This document shows, in pieces, positions 18,160-27,664 of a DNA stretch of 64,000 nucleotides. Origin of the DNA: CBDAUN01 sp965200645 (lineage in GTDB: Bacteria > Pseudomonadota > Gammaproteobacteria > Arenicellales > JAJDZL01). Both the position numbers and the translations under genes were made by a program. Every line of letters begins with the position of its first letter. The stretch's first letter is position 1. The notes under the pieces were generated by a model. The model made no database searches and was not told where the DNA came from. It saw nothing but the letters and a program-made list of their open reading frames with translations. Where the stretch lies: contig CBDAUN010000002.1 of the NCBI GenBank assembly GCA_965200645.1, positions 1-64,000 of the forward strand. Reading direction: 5' to 3'.

Positions 18160-20625
18160 ATGAGTAGTTTAGAAAGCATCGGAGGTTTTGTAGATGCTGC
18201 TTTGCTTCAAGGTAGTTCCTTTGGATTTGTGCTCTTAGTACTTGCACCTACATTGATCGTTTTCGGAATTCGTTGCTTCTTTTTTCTTCGTAGTCAAAAC
18301 TATTGGATTGTGCTGGCGATACGAACGTTTTTTGGAATTCTCCCAACCACAATTGGCTTGGTTTTACTGTTCGTAGCGATTAGAGGGCTATATTTCAGTT
18401 CGGGTTTAGGAATCGGCTGGCAACACATAGTTTACTTGCTGCTTGGCTTGGTAGGGGGATTGTTGGCTGCAACATTCGTTGGAAGGGTTGTTGAACCACT
18501 CGCTGCCGAGCGCATTGAACGTCTTACGCTAAGGTCTACAAATCGCGAATCACTCACCGACATTCACCACCTAAAGAACTACATTCCAGAATTTGAAAAT
18601 GTAGATTTAGCTAAGCAAATTCAAAAAGCCAACAACGAAGATAGAATTTTGCTCGGACTAAATCCTAATGGTGAGGCCATAACTGTACCTCGAGCAAAAT
18701 GGAAGTTAAGTCATGTACAAGTAATGGGTCCGCCCGGTACGGGTAAAGGAGTGCAGGCAGCAGTGACGCTGGCTCAATCATTAAAATTTGGAGACGCCAT
18801 ATTTGTATTCGACCCCAAACACGACGAATGGGCACCTTCGGTTTTTCATACGGCTTGCAAGGATGCTGGCGTCCCATTTCATTTTGTTCAACTATCGGAA
18901 GACATTCCCCAGATCAACCCTCTACTGAACGCCACTGCTGAACAGGTTGCTGAGCTGTTCTATGCTGGATTTCAGCTTAGTCGTCGTGGAGTGTCGTCCG
19001 ACTTCTATCGACTTGATGATCGTGAAGCTGCCAGACAAACAGCCAAATTTGTTGAATCGGGTAGTTTGAGTATGCCGGAGTTACTGACCTCGTCAAAGTC
19101 TGCCATCAACCCGGAACTGATTAAGTCCGCAAAGGGGTTTTTCTCGGCATTACGTGAGGTGGCAGACCTAAAGTGCGTGCATACTCATGAAGGAGTAGAT
19201 ATTGAATCGGTATTGGAGCAGGGTGGCTGCATTTATATCGTGGGGTCAATGCGTAACGAGCCTATAGTCATTTTGCAGAAGATGCTGATTGTTCGGCTGA
19301 TTCAAGTACTCGAGCGAAAGTCTTTTAGCAAACACTGTTCCATATTTCTGGACGAGTTTAAGCACTTATTGAGTCCTCAAACACTAGGTGCCTTGAGTAC
19401 GATTCGTGATAAAGGTTGCAATATTCTTTTGGCGCATCAATCCTTGGGAGACTTTAGCGATTGCGGTTCCGATCTTTCGGAAGCGTCAGTTCGAGCAACT
19501 GTGCTAGATACAACACCTATCAAGTGGTTATATCGCCCAACTAACAACGAAACGGCACAGTGGATTTCCGATCAAACTGGACAAATTCGAATCGATATCG
19601 AACAAAGAAAGACTTCAACCAACCCCGAACTGGTGGAACTTCAAAACAGCGAAAGAACTTTTTCTGAATCACAACGCAACTTGATCGACGTGAATATGGT
19701 GATGAAGATGCCTGACGGGTGTGCTGTATGTATTGGAACAGGCACACCAACGTTTGCAGCAACATCTGCAATAAAAGTCGACAAGGTACATGTTCAGCCC
19801 GTATCTGCATCCCAAATTGAAAGTATCGAAGTTGATCTATTGAGTCCCATAACAGTTGAGGAGTCTGAACAGGAATTTAAGTCGATTACCGAAGGGATTG
19901 ATGACAAGTACCACGCCGAACCCTTCAACAAACTACTGATATTTATCTACGATGAAACATGGACACATACCGACGTTGTGCTGGAATTACTGGCTCCTCT
20001 TTCAACTGAAGAGGTGAATTTCTTACTGTCCGAAATGGAGTCAAAAAAGTTAATCAGAAGTTCCGAAGTTGAAACCTCTTATGGACCCGATACGACTATT
20101 TGGGGAATAAGCGCAAGAGGCTGTGCTGCAGCAATAGAGCTCACTGAATGTGACTTTGGTCGTCCTGCATATCGGAAGGGAACGGCACACCCATTGACGC
20201 TGAACCACCACTTGGATTTACAACGGGCACGAATTCGTGCAGAAGGGTCAGGTTGGAAGAATTGGATCATTGGCGACCGTGGCAGACTTCGAGGTAAGAT
20301 GAAAAAATATCCGGACGCTATTGCTACTCGCAGCGATGGTAAAGTTATTGCTGTTGAACTGGAACGAACAATTAAAACTCCAAGCAAGTATTCCGAAGCA
20401 TTAGTCACACATCTGGACGGCAGGCGCAAAGGAATGTGGGATGAGATTTACTATGTCTGTCAAACCCCCACTGATAAGGAACGTTTGAGCAATATTTTCT
20501 CTAATATTAAGACAGTACAGTTCCAAGGTGAATCGATTGTCATTACACCTGAGCACAGAGAACCATTTAAATTTTTCAGTTATTCAGATGACTGGAGTTC
20601 TTTAGGAGATTCCAATTCGAACTAG
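18160..20625 (+). CDS. VirD4/TraD-like coupling ATPase with nuclease-like C-terminal domain
   Basis: 821 residues. The first 110 contain three hydrophobic segments. The ATPase domain has Walker A GPPGTGKG at residues 190-197, FVFDPKHDEWAP, and Walker B CSIFLDEFKHL near 393; this fits type IV coupling proteins (TraD_N/TraM-recognition type) that move DNA to a secretion channel. After a helical, winged-helix-like stretch near 590-650, the region 700-780 (KKYPDAIATRSDGKVIAVELERTIK split over motifs PDA and AVELE, then YYVCQT) resembles the replication-relaxation/MOB_C PD-(D/E)XK-like domain. Such proteins are normally separate, so this may be a fusion. No other transfer gene lies nearby, and a second, degraded copy exists at 25960-26148. 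Confidence 0.75.
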   Translation: MSSLESIGGFVDAALLQGSSFGFVLLVLAPTLIVFGIRCFFFLRSQNYWIVLAIRTFFGILPTTIGLVLLFVAIRGLYFSSGLGIGWQHIVYLLLGLVGGLLAATFVGRVVEPLAAERIERLTLRSTNRESLTDIHHLKNYIPEFENVDLAKQIQKANNEDRILLGLNPNGEAITVPRAKWKLSHVQVMGPPGTGKGVQAAVTLAQSLKFGDAIFVFDPKHDEWAPSVFHTACKDAGVPFHFVQLSEDIPQINPLLNATAEQVAELFYAGFQLSRRGVSSDFYRLDDREAARQTAKFVESGSLSMPELLTSSKSAINPELIKSAKGFFSALREVADLKCVHTHEGVDIESVLEQGGCIYIVGSMRNEPIVILQKMLIVRLIQVLERKSFSKHCSIFLDEFKHLLSPQTLGALSTIRDKGCNILLAHQSLGDFSDCGSDLSEASVRATVLDTTPIKWLYRPTNNETAQWISDQTGQIRIDIEQRKTSTNPELVELQNSERTFSESQRNLIDVNMVMKMPDGCAVCIGTGTPTFAATSAIKVDKVHVQPVSASQIESIEVDLLSPITVEESEQEFKSITEGIDDKYHAEPFNKLLIFIYDETWTHTDVVLELLAPLSTEEVNFLLSEMESKKLIRSSEVETSYGPDTTIWGISARGCAAAIELTECDFGRPAYRKGTAHPLTLNHHLDLQRARIRAEGSGWKNWIIGDRGRLRGKMKKYPDAIATRSDGKVIAVELERTIKTPSKYSEALVTHLDGRRKGMWDEIYYVCQTPTDKERLSNIFSNIKTVQFQGESIVITPEHREPFKFFSYSDDWSSLGDSNSN

Positions 20626-20793
20626 AGTCAAAATTTCGCACCGACTTAGCTTTTAAAATGGAAAAGTGAAGTACTCAATTCAAATCATCTAAAGGCCTGC
20701 AACTACAACCAGTAAAGTGGCAACTTGACTGAAACAATCAACAATGTAACTGCACTAATCAGCCTACGAATCAAAACAAAATCATCAATAACT

Positions 20794-21927
20794 ATGACTG
20801 ACATCAAAACACTGCTGGCACAAGCTGGGCATTACATCAACAAGGAAACGGGTGGAATTGTTCCGCCAATAGAGAACTCTGTCACATTTGCTCGCGATCA
20901 AGAGCTGGAGCTGATCGGAAACTACAACTACGGGCGCTACCAAAATCCAACTCATGATCAGGTAGAAAAAATTGTGTGTGAACTGGAAAACGGAAAGAGT
21001 GCCAAATTATTCGCATCTGGACTGGCTGCTATTGCAGCCATTTTCGAAACCGTAAATACTGGAGAACACATTGTTGCACCTTCAATTATGTATCACGGGG
21101 CTCAATCTTGGCTTAGGCGAATTTCCCAGCAACGCAACATTGGACTTACTTTCTTCGATCCGGCTAAAAAAGGAAGTATTGAAGACTCCATCGAGCCCGG
21201 CAAGACTGCAATCGTTTGGCTCGAGTCTCCGGTAAATCCTACCTTTGATGTAGTTGACATCAAGAAGGCAGCAAACGTGGCACATCGCGCCGGGGCAATT
21301 TTAGGTGTTGACGGAACCTGTGGACCGCCAGTAACAACCCGTCCGTTGGACTTAGGTGCGGATCTTGTGTTTCATTCAGCAACCAAGTACTTTAATGGTC
21401 ACAGTGACTTGAATGCTGGGTTGCTTACAACAAAAACTGAAGACTCCCGTTGGGAGGAGATTCTGGAGATTCGTAAACTGTCGGGAAGTGTACTTGGATC
21501 TTTTGAAGCCTGGCTGTTATTGCGAGGGATGCGAACACTCGCCCTTCGATTTGAAAGGTGTTCAGAAAATGCAATGAAAATTGCAGAATTTCTGGAATGT
21601 AATAAAAAAATTGATCAAGTTATGTATCCGGGTCTCCCCAACCATCCATCACACAAAATTGCAAGAAAACAAATGAAAAATGGCTACGGAGGGATGCTAT
21701 CGATATTGGTTAAGGGCGGGTCGGATGCATCAAAATTAGTCGCTTCATCTGTACGTTTATTTACCAGAGCAACCTCGTTAGGTGGAGTAGAGAGTCTTAT
21801 TGAACATCGTAGGACTGTTGAAGGACCTAAAAGTAAAGTGCCTGTACAACTCCTTCGATTATCCGTTGGAATCGAAGACGTCAATGATCTTATTGGTGAT
21901 TTGGCGCAAGCACTGGACAAGTTGTAG
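20794..21927 (+). CDS. Cys/Met-metabolism PLP enzyme (cystathionine synthase/lyase family)
   Basis: 377 residues from the ATG at 20794; an upstream in-frame TTG at 20725 would add 23 residues unlike the family. Signatures: YGRYQNPTHDQVEKIVCELE near residue 50, WLESPVNPTFDVVDI, DGTCGPPVTTRPLDLGADL, and the PLP-lysine motif HSATKYFNGHSDL. The C-terminal SLGGVESLIEHR is typical. It forms or breaks cystathionine or related thioethers in sulfur amino-acid metabolism; the exact reaction (gamma-synthase, gamma-lyase or methionine gamma-lyase) cannot be assigned. Confidence 0.85.
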   Translation: MTDIKTLLAQAGHYINKETGGIVPPIENSVTFARDQELELIGNYNYGRYQNPTHDQVEKIVCELENGKSAKLFASGLAAIAAIFETVNTGEHIVAPSIMYHGAQSWLRRISQQRNIGLTFFDPAKKGSIEDSIEPGKTAIVWLESPVNPTFDVVDIKKAANVAHRAGAILGVDGTCGPPVTTRPLDLGADLVFHSATKYFNGHSDLNAGLLTTKTEDSRWEEILEIRKLSGSVLGSFEAWLLLRGMRTLALRFERCSENAMKIAEFLECNKKIDQVMYPGLPNHPSHKIARKQMKNGYGGMLSILVKGGSDASKLVASSVRLFTRATSLGGVESLIEHRRTVEGPKSKVPVQLLRLSVGIEDVNDLIGDLAQALDKL

Positions 21928-22069
21928 TTTTTTGAAGCAATTGTTCCTTTAGTTGTAATCCTCCGTAACAATTTTGAACTTTGGGAATCTAATTACGGAC
22001 TAGCAGAACAAATTTGATCTTGCGTTGACCCGAACTCCCACATCAATTAGATATGTTGTAGGTCCAACT

Positions 22070-22190
22070 TTGTGGCTACGGCGGGATACTGAAACTAGTT
22101 TACCAAGGCCACACGGACGCTTGGTAACATTTGTTAAAACTTTTGCAAAAGACGATAAAAACTTTGATATACAGCCTCATCATCCAGACT
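22070..22190 (+). pseudogene. Remnant resembling the preceding PLP enzyme
   Basis: Translation in one frame gives GYGGILKLVYQGHTDAW, which resembles GYGGMLSILVKGGSDAS of the intact gene 400 bases upstream. Only about 40 codons are recognisable and a stop follows. A decayed tandem duplicate is the simplest reading. Confidence 0.35.
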
Positions 22191-22250
22191 GAGTCGTCCG
22201 TTTGAAAGTTACTTTAGATTCCAATGGAATCTTGCTGTAGAAATCTAAAC

Positions 22251-23627
22251 TTAAGTTCTGACATTTCATTTTAAGTCTTCGAAAATCAAATATTCTAATT
22301 TTAAATTCAATGGGTTACACACAGATGACGTGATATTTTCATAACCGCCCATATAGTAATTTTATGCTTGACATTGAGCCTGTCATCTTCTCTCATTCCT
22401 CACCTGTTCATTCGTACCAAATACGACCCCGACCGAGACCGCTATCGCGTCCAAATCGTTAAATCCGTACGTCACGGCGATCTGGTCCGACAAAAGATTG
22501 TGCGCCACGTCGGGATCGCCAAAAGTAAAACCGAACTGGAACCTTTACGCCAACTTGGCGAACTCATTCTCGCTGAAATACAACAGACCCATTCGCCACA
22601 GCAAGAACTATTCAGTGTACAAGAATATGCCCGGCTGCTGACCCATGCCCGACAGGCCAAACAAGCTGAGAAACTCGGTGTCGATGTCGGTGAATGTCGT
22701 GAACAGGCACGCTTGACGGTGGGTGTTCGACAAGCGTATGGTCAGTTGTGGGAGACCCTGGGGTTGACCCGGGTATTAGGCGCCCGGCGTCAAAGCAGCA
22801 ATCAGATCTTACGCGAATTAGTCTTAGCCCGCATTGCCCAGCCACGCAGTAAACGGGGGACCGTCATGGATCTGTCCCGGGATGCCGGCGTCACACTGTC
22901 CTTAGACCGAGTCTATCAGACTATGGACTATATAGATGACCGAGTCATTGACAAGATTCAGACTTTAGTTGGTCGTTATACCCAAAAGGTTGATCCTGAA
23001 GGGATGCACGTGGTCTTGATGGACTGTACCACGTTGTACTTTGAACAGGACCAAGAAGACGAATTACGCTTGAAAGGTCGCAGTAAAGATGGCAAGGCGC
23101 ATCGGGTACAGATCATCTTGGCTTTAATGGTGACTAACGAAGGATTACCGGTAGGCTATGAGGTGTTCCCGGGGAATCTCTATGAAGGCAAGACATTAAT
23201 TCAGTTAGTCGATGACTGGCAGGTTCGGTTTCCGGGTGGACGCATGACCGTGGTCGCCGATGCCGGACTGCTCAGTGCAGAGAATCAAGCCGCACCGCAG
23301 GCCCGTCAGATTGCGTATATCATGAGTCCTGAAGTGGTGCGTCGAGAACTCAATGCGCTGCATATGAGTATCTTATGGCGTCCGGGTACCTCGGACCAGT
23401 ATGTCATGCCGAGTCGGGCGACGACAGAGGCGAAACGCATTTATCGGTGTTTACGGTTAAACTGGAACACTGTCCCTTTTGCCCTGCCCAAAGGACGCGC
23501 GTCACCCCCAAGTCGTTAGGTCTTCTTTCTTTTTTCTGTCTGACATCGGAAATTCCGATGTAGTGCCCCATTTCGAACCGTGGTCCTTTAATATCAATGA
23601 CTTACAAGCGAAAATGTCGGAAGTTAA
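22251..23627 (+). mobile_element. IS1634-type element with internal deletions
   Basis: The left terminus TTAAGTTCTGACATTT starts at about 22251 and the right terminus AAAATGTCGGAAGTTAA ends at about 23627. Compared with the 2-kb copies elsewhere it lacks about 480 bases, and its 5' leader is diverged. Confidence 0.75.
22368..23519 (+). pseudogene. IS1634-type transposase with in-frame deletions
   Basis: 383 codons remain open. Two in-frame deletions are visible against the intact copies: four residues (GPEA) after QDEDEL-type sequence near residue 228, and about 160 residues between QARQIAYI and MSPEVVRREL. The second removes the region with the catalytic Glu (IERSFRTNK), so the product should be inactive despite an open frame. 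The catalytic Asp segments MDCTTLYF and VVADAGLLS remain. Confidence 0.75.
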
Positions 23628-23659
23628 GTGTAGCTAATAAAAATATTACCAAGGGGGAT

Positions 23660-24050
23660 TCGCGTTATGAAGTATGTTGAATTCAATGGAATATTCGATG
23701 TTTCAATTTTCGTTTACTCCTTATATTGGGCTTTGCGGCTGAGATTTAGCAGTTGCGCCTGAAATTACACCGAAAAAGCTTAACTCCTGCTTGCCAGCAG
23801 CCTGCTGGTGTCTGGCGGATTACCGCCGATCAAGCCCCGGCCACCTGATCGTGCCTTCGTGCCACCGCCAACAGGTGTATGCCGTCAACCGGGTGGAACG
23901 TAGTTTCGTGGAAGTGGGCCACCGTACCAGGGTGATTCCGCACCTGTGCCATGACAAGTAACTCTTCAAACTGGTGTTCGCAGATTTGACGCGAGTCAGC
24001 GAGCGCTCGAGCAAACTTCAGTTTAGTGACTTGAAACAGGCCCAATCGCA
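23660..24050 (+). mobile_element. Composite transposon debris (GC-rich IS left end, mutator-like transposase tail)
   Basis: Bases 23660-23790 resemble, weakly, the leader of the element at 1385 (TTTCGTTTAC, GGGCTTT, and the Ala/Gly-rich tract). Bases 23800-24040 are GC-rich and translate to VERSFVEVGHRTRVIPHL followed by KLVFADLTRVSERSSK, which resembles the C-terminus of IS256/mutator transposases (ERRFREVRRRTRPMGVF type). Stops and a frameshift are present. Confidence 0.45.
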
Positions 24051-24084
24051 CGCTGTATACGCTGATACGGTTCCATAAACACAT

Positions 24085-24212
24085 CGAAAAAGATTCTTCT
24101 TATTTTGAATTTCCTCTGTTGGTCTTCGGAGAATTTTTGCAAACTGGGAAGTGTCCTGATAAATTTCCAACTCTGTGGTTAGATGAACTGACTTTGGCAG
24201 ATAAGTTTTCAT
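24085..24212 (-). pseudogene. GT92-like N-terminal fragment
   Basis: Translation from 24212 gives KTYLPKSVHLTTELEIYQD, aligned with YIYQPNSVHLPTELGINRI of the gene at 6909, followed by a QFAKILRRPTEEI stretch that parallels the intact QFTENELKRF region. It breaks into the transposon debris after about 45 codons. Confidence 0.6.
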
Positions 24213-24259
24213 TCAGCAATTGCTATAGTAATTCAGATGAATTTCTTGAGGAATTATCT

Positions 24260-25087
24260 TCACTGATTAAAATTCACCCATCGATTCATACTAGGTCGCG
24301 CCTTCCCAAACCGATTCTTTGCTATTTCGAATGGATTGTTTTCACCTTTTAACTTCAACCGAAGTCGTTCGACACGCTTGAGTACAGATCGCTTCAATTT
24401 TTGTGACCGCCTGCTACCAGCCAATCGAGTTCTCTGGTCTGGAATGCGCCTGTTGCCTCCCAAGTGTCGCACGGCTGGTTTGGTAAGGAAAGCCATTCTG
24501 TATCCTAGTTTGAAGTAAACTTGGGCTACTCTTCTTTCATTAGTCCATTGGCCGTAACTGGCATACGGGCCAACAATCCGATAATCTCTCATCCGACGTA
24601 ATCCAGGGTTCAGATTGAGGCCGGCTAGAGGACCATATGATGCACGTAGAACTTGATAACTAACACCAGTTGAAGTGTGATCAATTGGAGGGGACTGAGG
24701 GCGCCGTAAATTTGATACCGAACGAAGGTTTACCATTGAGCAACTATCAATTTCCTTGAGAATAGCAAAGGAGTCTGCGATGAATCTGTCGGAAAAAAAC
24801 TCCCAGTCATCTTCGCAATGAAAGATCCACTCTGTATCGATGTTTGAATAGAGTCTGTCGATACTCCTTATATGTCCTAGGGGGGAGGTATTGACCATGA
24901 TCTCAAATTTTATTTCAGTATGTTCGTACTTCCGCACGACGGATTCAACTTCAAAACTGCCACTATCTTCAGCAATTACGATTTTTGCCAAGGGTCCTTC
25001 CAAATGTGGCAACAGTGAATCCAATGTTTGTTCCAAAAGATCAAATCGTCCACAGGAAGTTAGAGCAACGGTATAAGGTTCAATCAT
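24260..25087 (-). CDS. GT2-type glycosyltransferase
   Basis: 275 residues with a GT-A fold: TVALTSCGRFDLLEQTLDSL at the N-terminus, KIVIAEDSGS, and the DxD-like segment WIFHCEDDWEFF near residue 95. The C-terminal third is basic (RRSQKLKRSVLKRVERLRLK). ATG at 25087. It is the intact relative of the pseudogene at 6370-6859, and it is flanked on both sides by broken glycosyltransferase genes on the same strand, so it may be the only survivor of a duplicated glycan block. Confidence 0.75.
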   Translation of the reverse strand: MIEPYTVALTSCGRFDLLEQTLDSLLPHLEGPLAKIVIAEDSGSFEVESVVRKYEHTEIKFEIMVNTSPLGHIRSIDRLYSNIDTEWIFHCEDDWEFFSDRFIADSFAILKEIDSCSMVNLRSVSNLRRPQSPPIDHTSTGVSYQVLRASYGPLAGLNLNPGLRRMRDYRIVGPYASYGQWTNERRVAQVYFKLGYRMAFLTKPAVRHLGGNRRIPDQRTRLAGSRRSQKLKRSVLKRVERLRLKLKGENNPFEIAKNRFGKARPSMNRWVNFNQ

Positions 25088-25138
25088 AGGTAATATAGAA
25101 CGGATGGTATCTGTCTTTAATTGTAAATATTTCGTCCA

Positions 25139-25900
25139 TCAATTAATTTGCCTTGTACCGATGGCATCACCAATTAGCCGGTCGAATTGAACAAGAATTT
25201 TATCAAACCAAAATTCAAGCGCATTATTGACCGACCAACGATCAGTTTCAGGATCCGATGTATTGCTTATTGCATCACTCATGGCTTCTGAATCATCGAC
25301 GTGCACCAAACCACCAAAGCGCTTGAGGTCACGAATCTCTTTCGGACTTGTCGAACAATTGGTGGAGACAGCCATACACCCGCAATCCAACGATTCAATC
25401 AAAATATCGCTACAACCATTCAATCTGGATGACAACGCGAAGACGTCGGCACAATTTAGAAAGGCATAAGGCTTTAACAGCCATCCGGCGTCGAAACCAC
25501 ATCGGACAGACGATTCTCATAGACTTCAGACTGAAGGGTTTACCTCAACTCCTTCTCCCAGAATAACCAGTTTCAGGTCTTGATGGTTTCCAAAATGGGC
25601 AAAGGAGCGAATCAGGAGCAAAAATAAATTTGGACGGTTGCCTGGTCGACCGGAAAAAATATCTTGACCAAATATTTTTTATCAAGCCAAGGAAGACTGG
25701 TGGATCAGCTTGCTAGATACAACACTCGTTGGCTTTCAACAAAGTTGTATATGACAGTTACTCTATTCGTAGAAAAAGATATTCTTCTTAAGACTTTTCC
25801 TATATTTGTCTCAATTCAGTATGTGTCCAGTTTGCTTTGTAAAGTAACCCATTAAAATTCCTACTGGCTACGAAGTCCAGCAGTTCCTTGCGAAATCCCT
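25139..25900 (-). pseudogene. Decayed GT4 glycosyltransferase
   Basis: The last 98 codons (25435-25139) read SSRLNGCSDILIESLDCGCM and STNCSTSPKEI, matching SSKWEGFPKILIEALVCGCN and STNCPTGPDEI of the gene at 3515. Upstream, pieces in other frames match WLDKK and the GFRKELLDFV-like region seen as EFRKFFKHV in the other copy. Multiple shifts; not functional. Confidence 0.65.
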
Positions 25901-25959
25901 GCTGTGAAATTGCCAAAGCGAATCGGAATGCCTGAATTTTGGCAAGTGGCACGAGAAAC

Positions 25960-26148
25960 TTACGGTGCCCACTCGTCGTGCTTTAGGTTAAAAACGAAAA
26001 CAGCGTCAACGTAGTCAAGCATTTGAGTTAACACGACTCCCGTTTGGATACCGAATTTATATTCAGTCGGCCAAATAGGTTGGCTGAGGCGGCACGAAAA
26101 TGGCAAATACGACCGAAGAATTAACCTCTCAACCTGATAAACACCCAA
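25960..26148 (-). pseudogene. Remnant of a second coupling-ATPase gene
   Basis: The segment gives VERLILRSYLPF and, after a gap, GVVLTQMLDYVDAVFVFNLKHDEWAP-type sequence (FVFNLKHDEWAP), matching IERLTLRS and FVFDPKHDEWAP of the protein at 18160. The Walker A region is mutated (GIQTGV instead of GTGKGV). It ends at a stop, and its 5' side abuts the leader of a silent porin cassette at 26152. Confidence 0.6.
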
Positions 26149-26149
26149 A

Positions 26150-26497
26150 AATTGTTGCGGATGTGCAACAAATTGTTCGTATTAGATTCTTCTCTATACT
26201 GGACAATTTTGCATAGTTTCGGGTGTCAAAAAGCGTCCAAGAATTCAATCCGATTGGTCAAGTAAGTCACGTTGAGTGTGACCTGAAGCACTGTTAGTTA
26301 TTGAGACAAAATATCGTAATTGTCGATGCAAATGTTAGACCATTTTATGCCTATATTTTAAGTTGATGAGGGGAGTTCAGCTTACAGAAAATTATCCAGC
26401 ATTCGAAACATTAAAATATATAACTAATTGTATATAAAAGATATTCTGTCGTTATGATGCGCATATCTTGAACCGGAAGGAGGGCGATTTAAGCAAA
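26150..26497 (+). repeat. Conserved porin leader, copy A
   Basis: About 350 bases that recur upstream of cassettes C, D and F. It starts with the palindrome TTGTTGC-GGATGT-GCAACAA at 26152-26171. Near its end it holds an AGGAGG ribosome-binding-like sequence (about 26479), but no start codon follows before the 18-bp junction site at 26498-26515. A and C leaders are in inverted orientation 9.4 kb apart. Confidence 0.75.
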
Positions 26498-26534
26498 ACT
26501 GACTGTACCGTCAGTTGTACTGGCGGAGGCGACC

Positions 26535-27509
26535 TTGTATGGCTCGTTTAGAGGCATCATACACAATCAGGGTGGCGAAACGTCAATGGATGACAGTTAT
26601 TCGCGCTGGGGCGTCAAGGGCTCTAGCGAGGTCTCCGAAGGGCTGACTGCCGTCTACCGTTATGAGGAAGCTCTAAATCTTGGCACCACTACTCTTAGTG
26701 CTAACAACCGGCTATCCTACGTCGGTCTTTCGGGTGGATTCGGCACGGTCACGCTGGGACGGATCAATAGTGCGGCCTACAATCACGTCGGAGCGTTGAC
26801 AGACCGAGGCATTCATAATGCCCCCAACACTAGCGTAGCGACTCGCAAGAGTAATGCACTTTCGTATTCAGCTTCCACCGGGCCGGTTAGTTTTCAGGTT
26901 GATGCTTATATGGGTCCGAACTCCGGAGAAAGTGTTGACAATGCGCAATTCGGTATGACCGTCGATATGGGATTCGGCAAAGTCGGCGCAGCGTTTGGGA
27001 ACACCAAGAACGCCGGCAAGAAGTCAACGAAGATGACTGCAGTCGGTTTCGCTATTCCCGCCGGTGGCGTGGAACTCTACGCCTCGTGGCGCGAATTAAA
27101 GAATGTACCTGCCGTAGCGGAAGTGCGAGGGATCTGCCGTCGTCCTATGGATCCTAAAAAGCTACAATCTCCATTAGTTGATAGATACGCGGACGCAGAT
27201 GGGACTTGTATGTCCCTCAATAAGAATTTGACCGATATGAAGGAACATTTCAAATTGGAAAAAGAAGGTGTGGTAGAAAAAGATGAAATTCCCAAGGACA
27301 GGCAGGTTCACTATGGGATCTCAGGTTCTCTTGGAGATTCTGGGATGTCTTACGCTATCAATGGTGCCGACAAGCAGAATGACACGACACCATGGAACTT
27401 CAACGTTAGCAAAAGCCTTGGTGGCGGAGCGAGCCTGGCGTTTGAATACGTCGACTATGATGGTGCTGCGAAAAACGAATCTCTTCTTCGGTTGAAGGTT
27501 GATTTCTGA
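26535..27509 (+). CDS. Porin cassette A (silent: no start or signal peptide)
   Basis: A general porin of the OmpC/Porin_4 type. The mature part begins with EATLYGSFRGIIHNQGG, has the strand pairs SRWGVKGSSEVSEGLTAVY and LSYVGLSGGFGTVTLGRI, and ends with a C-terminal Phe (RLKVDF), the usual outer-membrane insertion signal. The frame continues upstream through LTVPSVVLA (the end of a signal peptide) but then meets a stop (TAA, then GCA AAA CTG), so the Met-Lys-Lys part is absent. The TTG at 26535 is only an internal codon. Closest to cassette C. The divergent middle (about residues 170-240) corresponds to surface loops. Confidence 0.75.
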   Translation: MYGSFRGIIHNQGGETSMDDSYSRWGVKGSSEVSEGLTAVYRYEEALNLGTTTLSANNRLSYVGLSGGFGTVTLGRINSAAYNHVGALTDRGIHNAPNTSVATRKSNALSYSASTGPVSFQVDAYMGPNSGESVDNAQFGMTVDMGFGKVGAAFGNTKNAGKKSTKMTAVGFAIPAGGVELYASWRELKNVPAVAEVRGICRRPMDPKKLQSPLVDRYADADGTCMSLNKNLTDMKEHFKLEKEGVVEKDEIPKDRQVHYGISGSLGDSGMSYAINGADKQNDTTPWNFNVSKSLGGGASLAFEYVDYDGAAKNESLLRLKVDF

Positions 27510-27533
27510 CCGATTCAAGTCTAATCGTTAAAT

Positions 27534-27567
27534 AAAGCGACGTACGGTTTCGTGCGTCGCTTTTTTT
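27534..27567 (+). terminator. Hairpin terminator of cassette A
   Basis: GCGACG (27537-27542) and CGTCGC (27555-27560) form a stem with flanking ACG/CGT pairing, followed by seven T. The same hairpin follows porin bodies E, B and C. Confidence 0.8.
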
Positions 27568-27570
27568 ATC

Positions 27571-27590
27571 AGACGGTTCATGAACCGTCT
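27571..27590. repeat. Perfect 20-bp palindrome after cassette A
   Basis: AGACGGTTCATGAACCGTCT reads the same on both strands and lies four bases after the terminator T-run. A longer, slightly imperfect relative follows cassette C (34401-34432). Confidence 0.8.
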
Positions 27591-27664
27591 AAAGGGAACT
27601 CGCAATGTAAAAGTTGTGCCTATACAGTTCAAAAAGAAAATCGGTGATGTCATTTAATGGCTTC

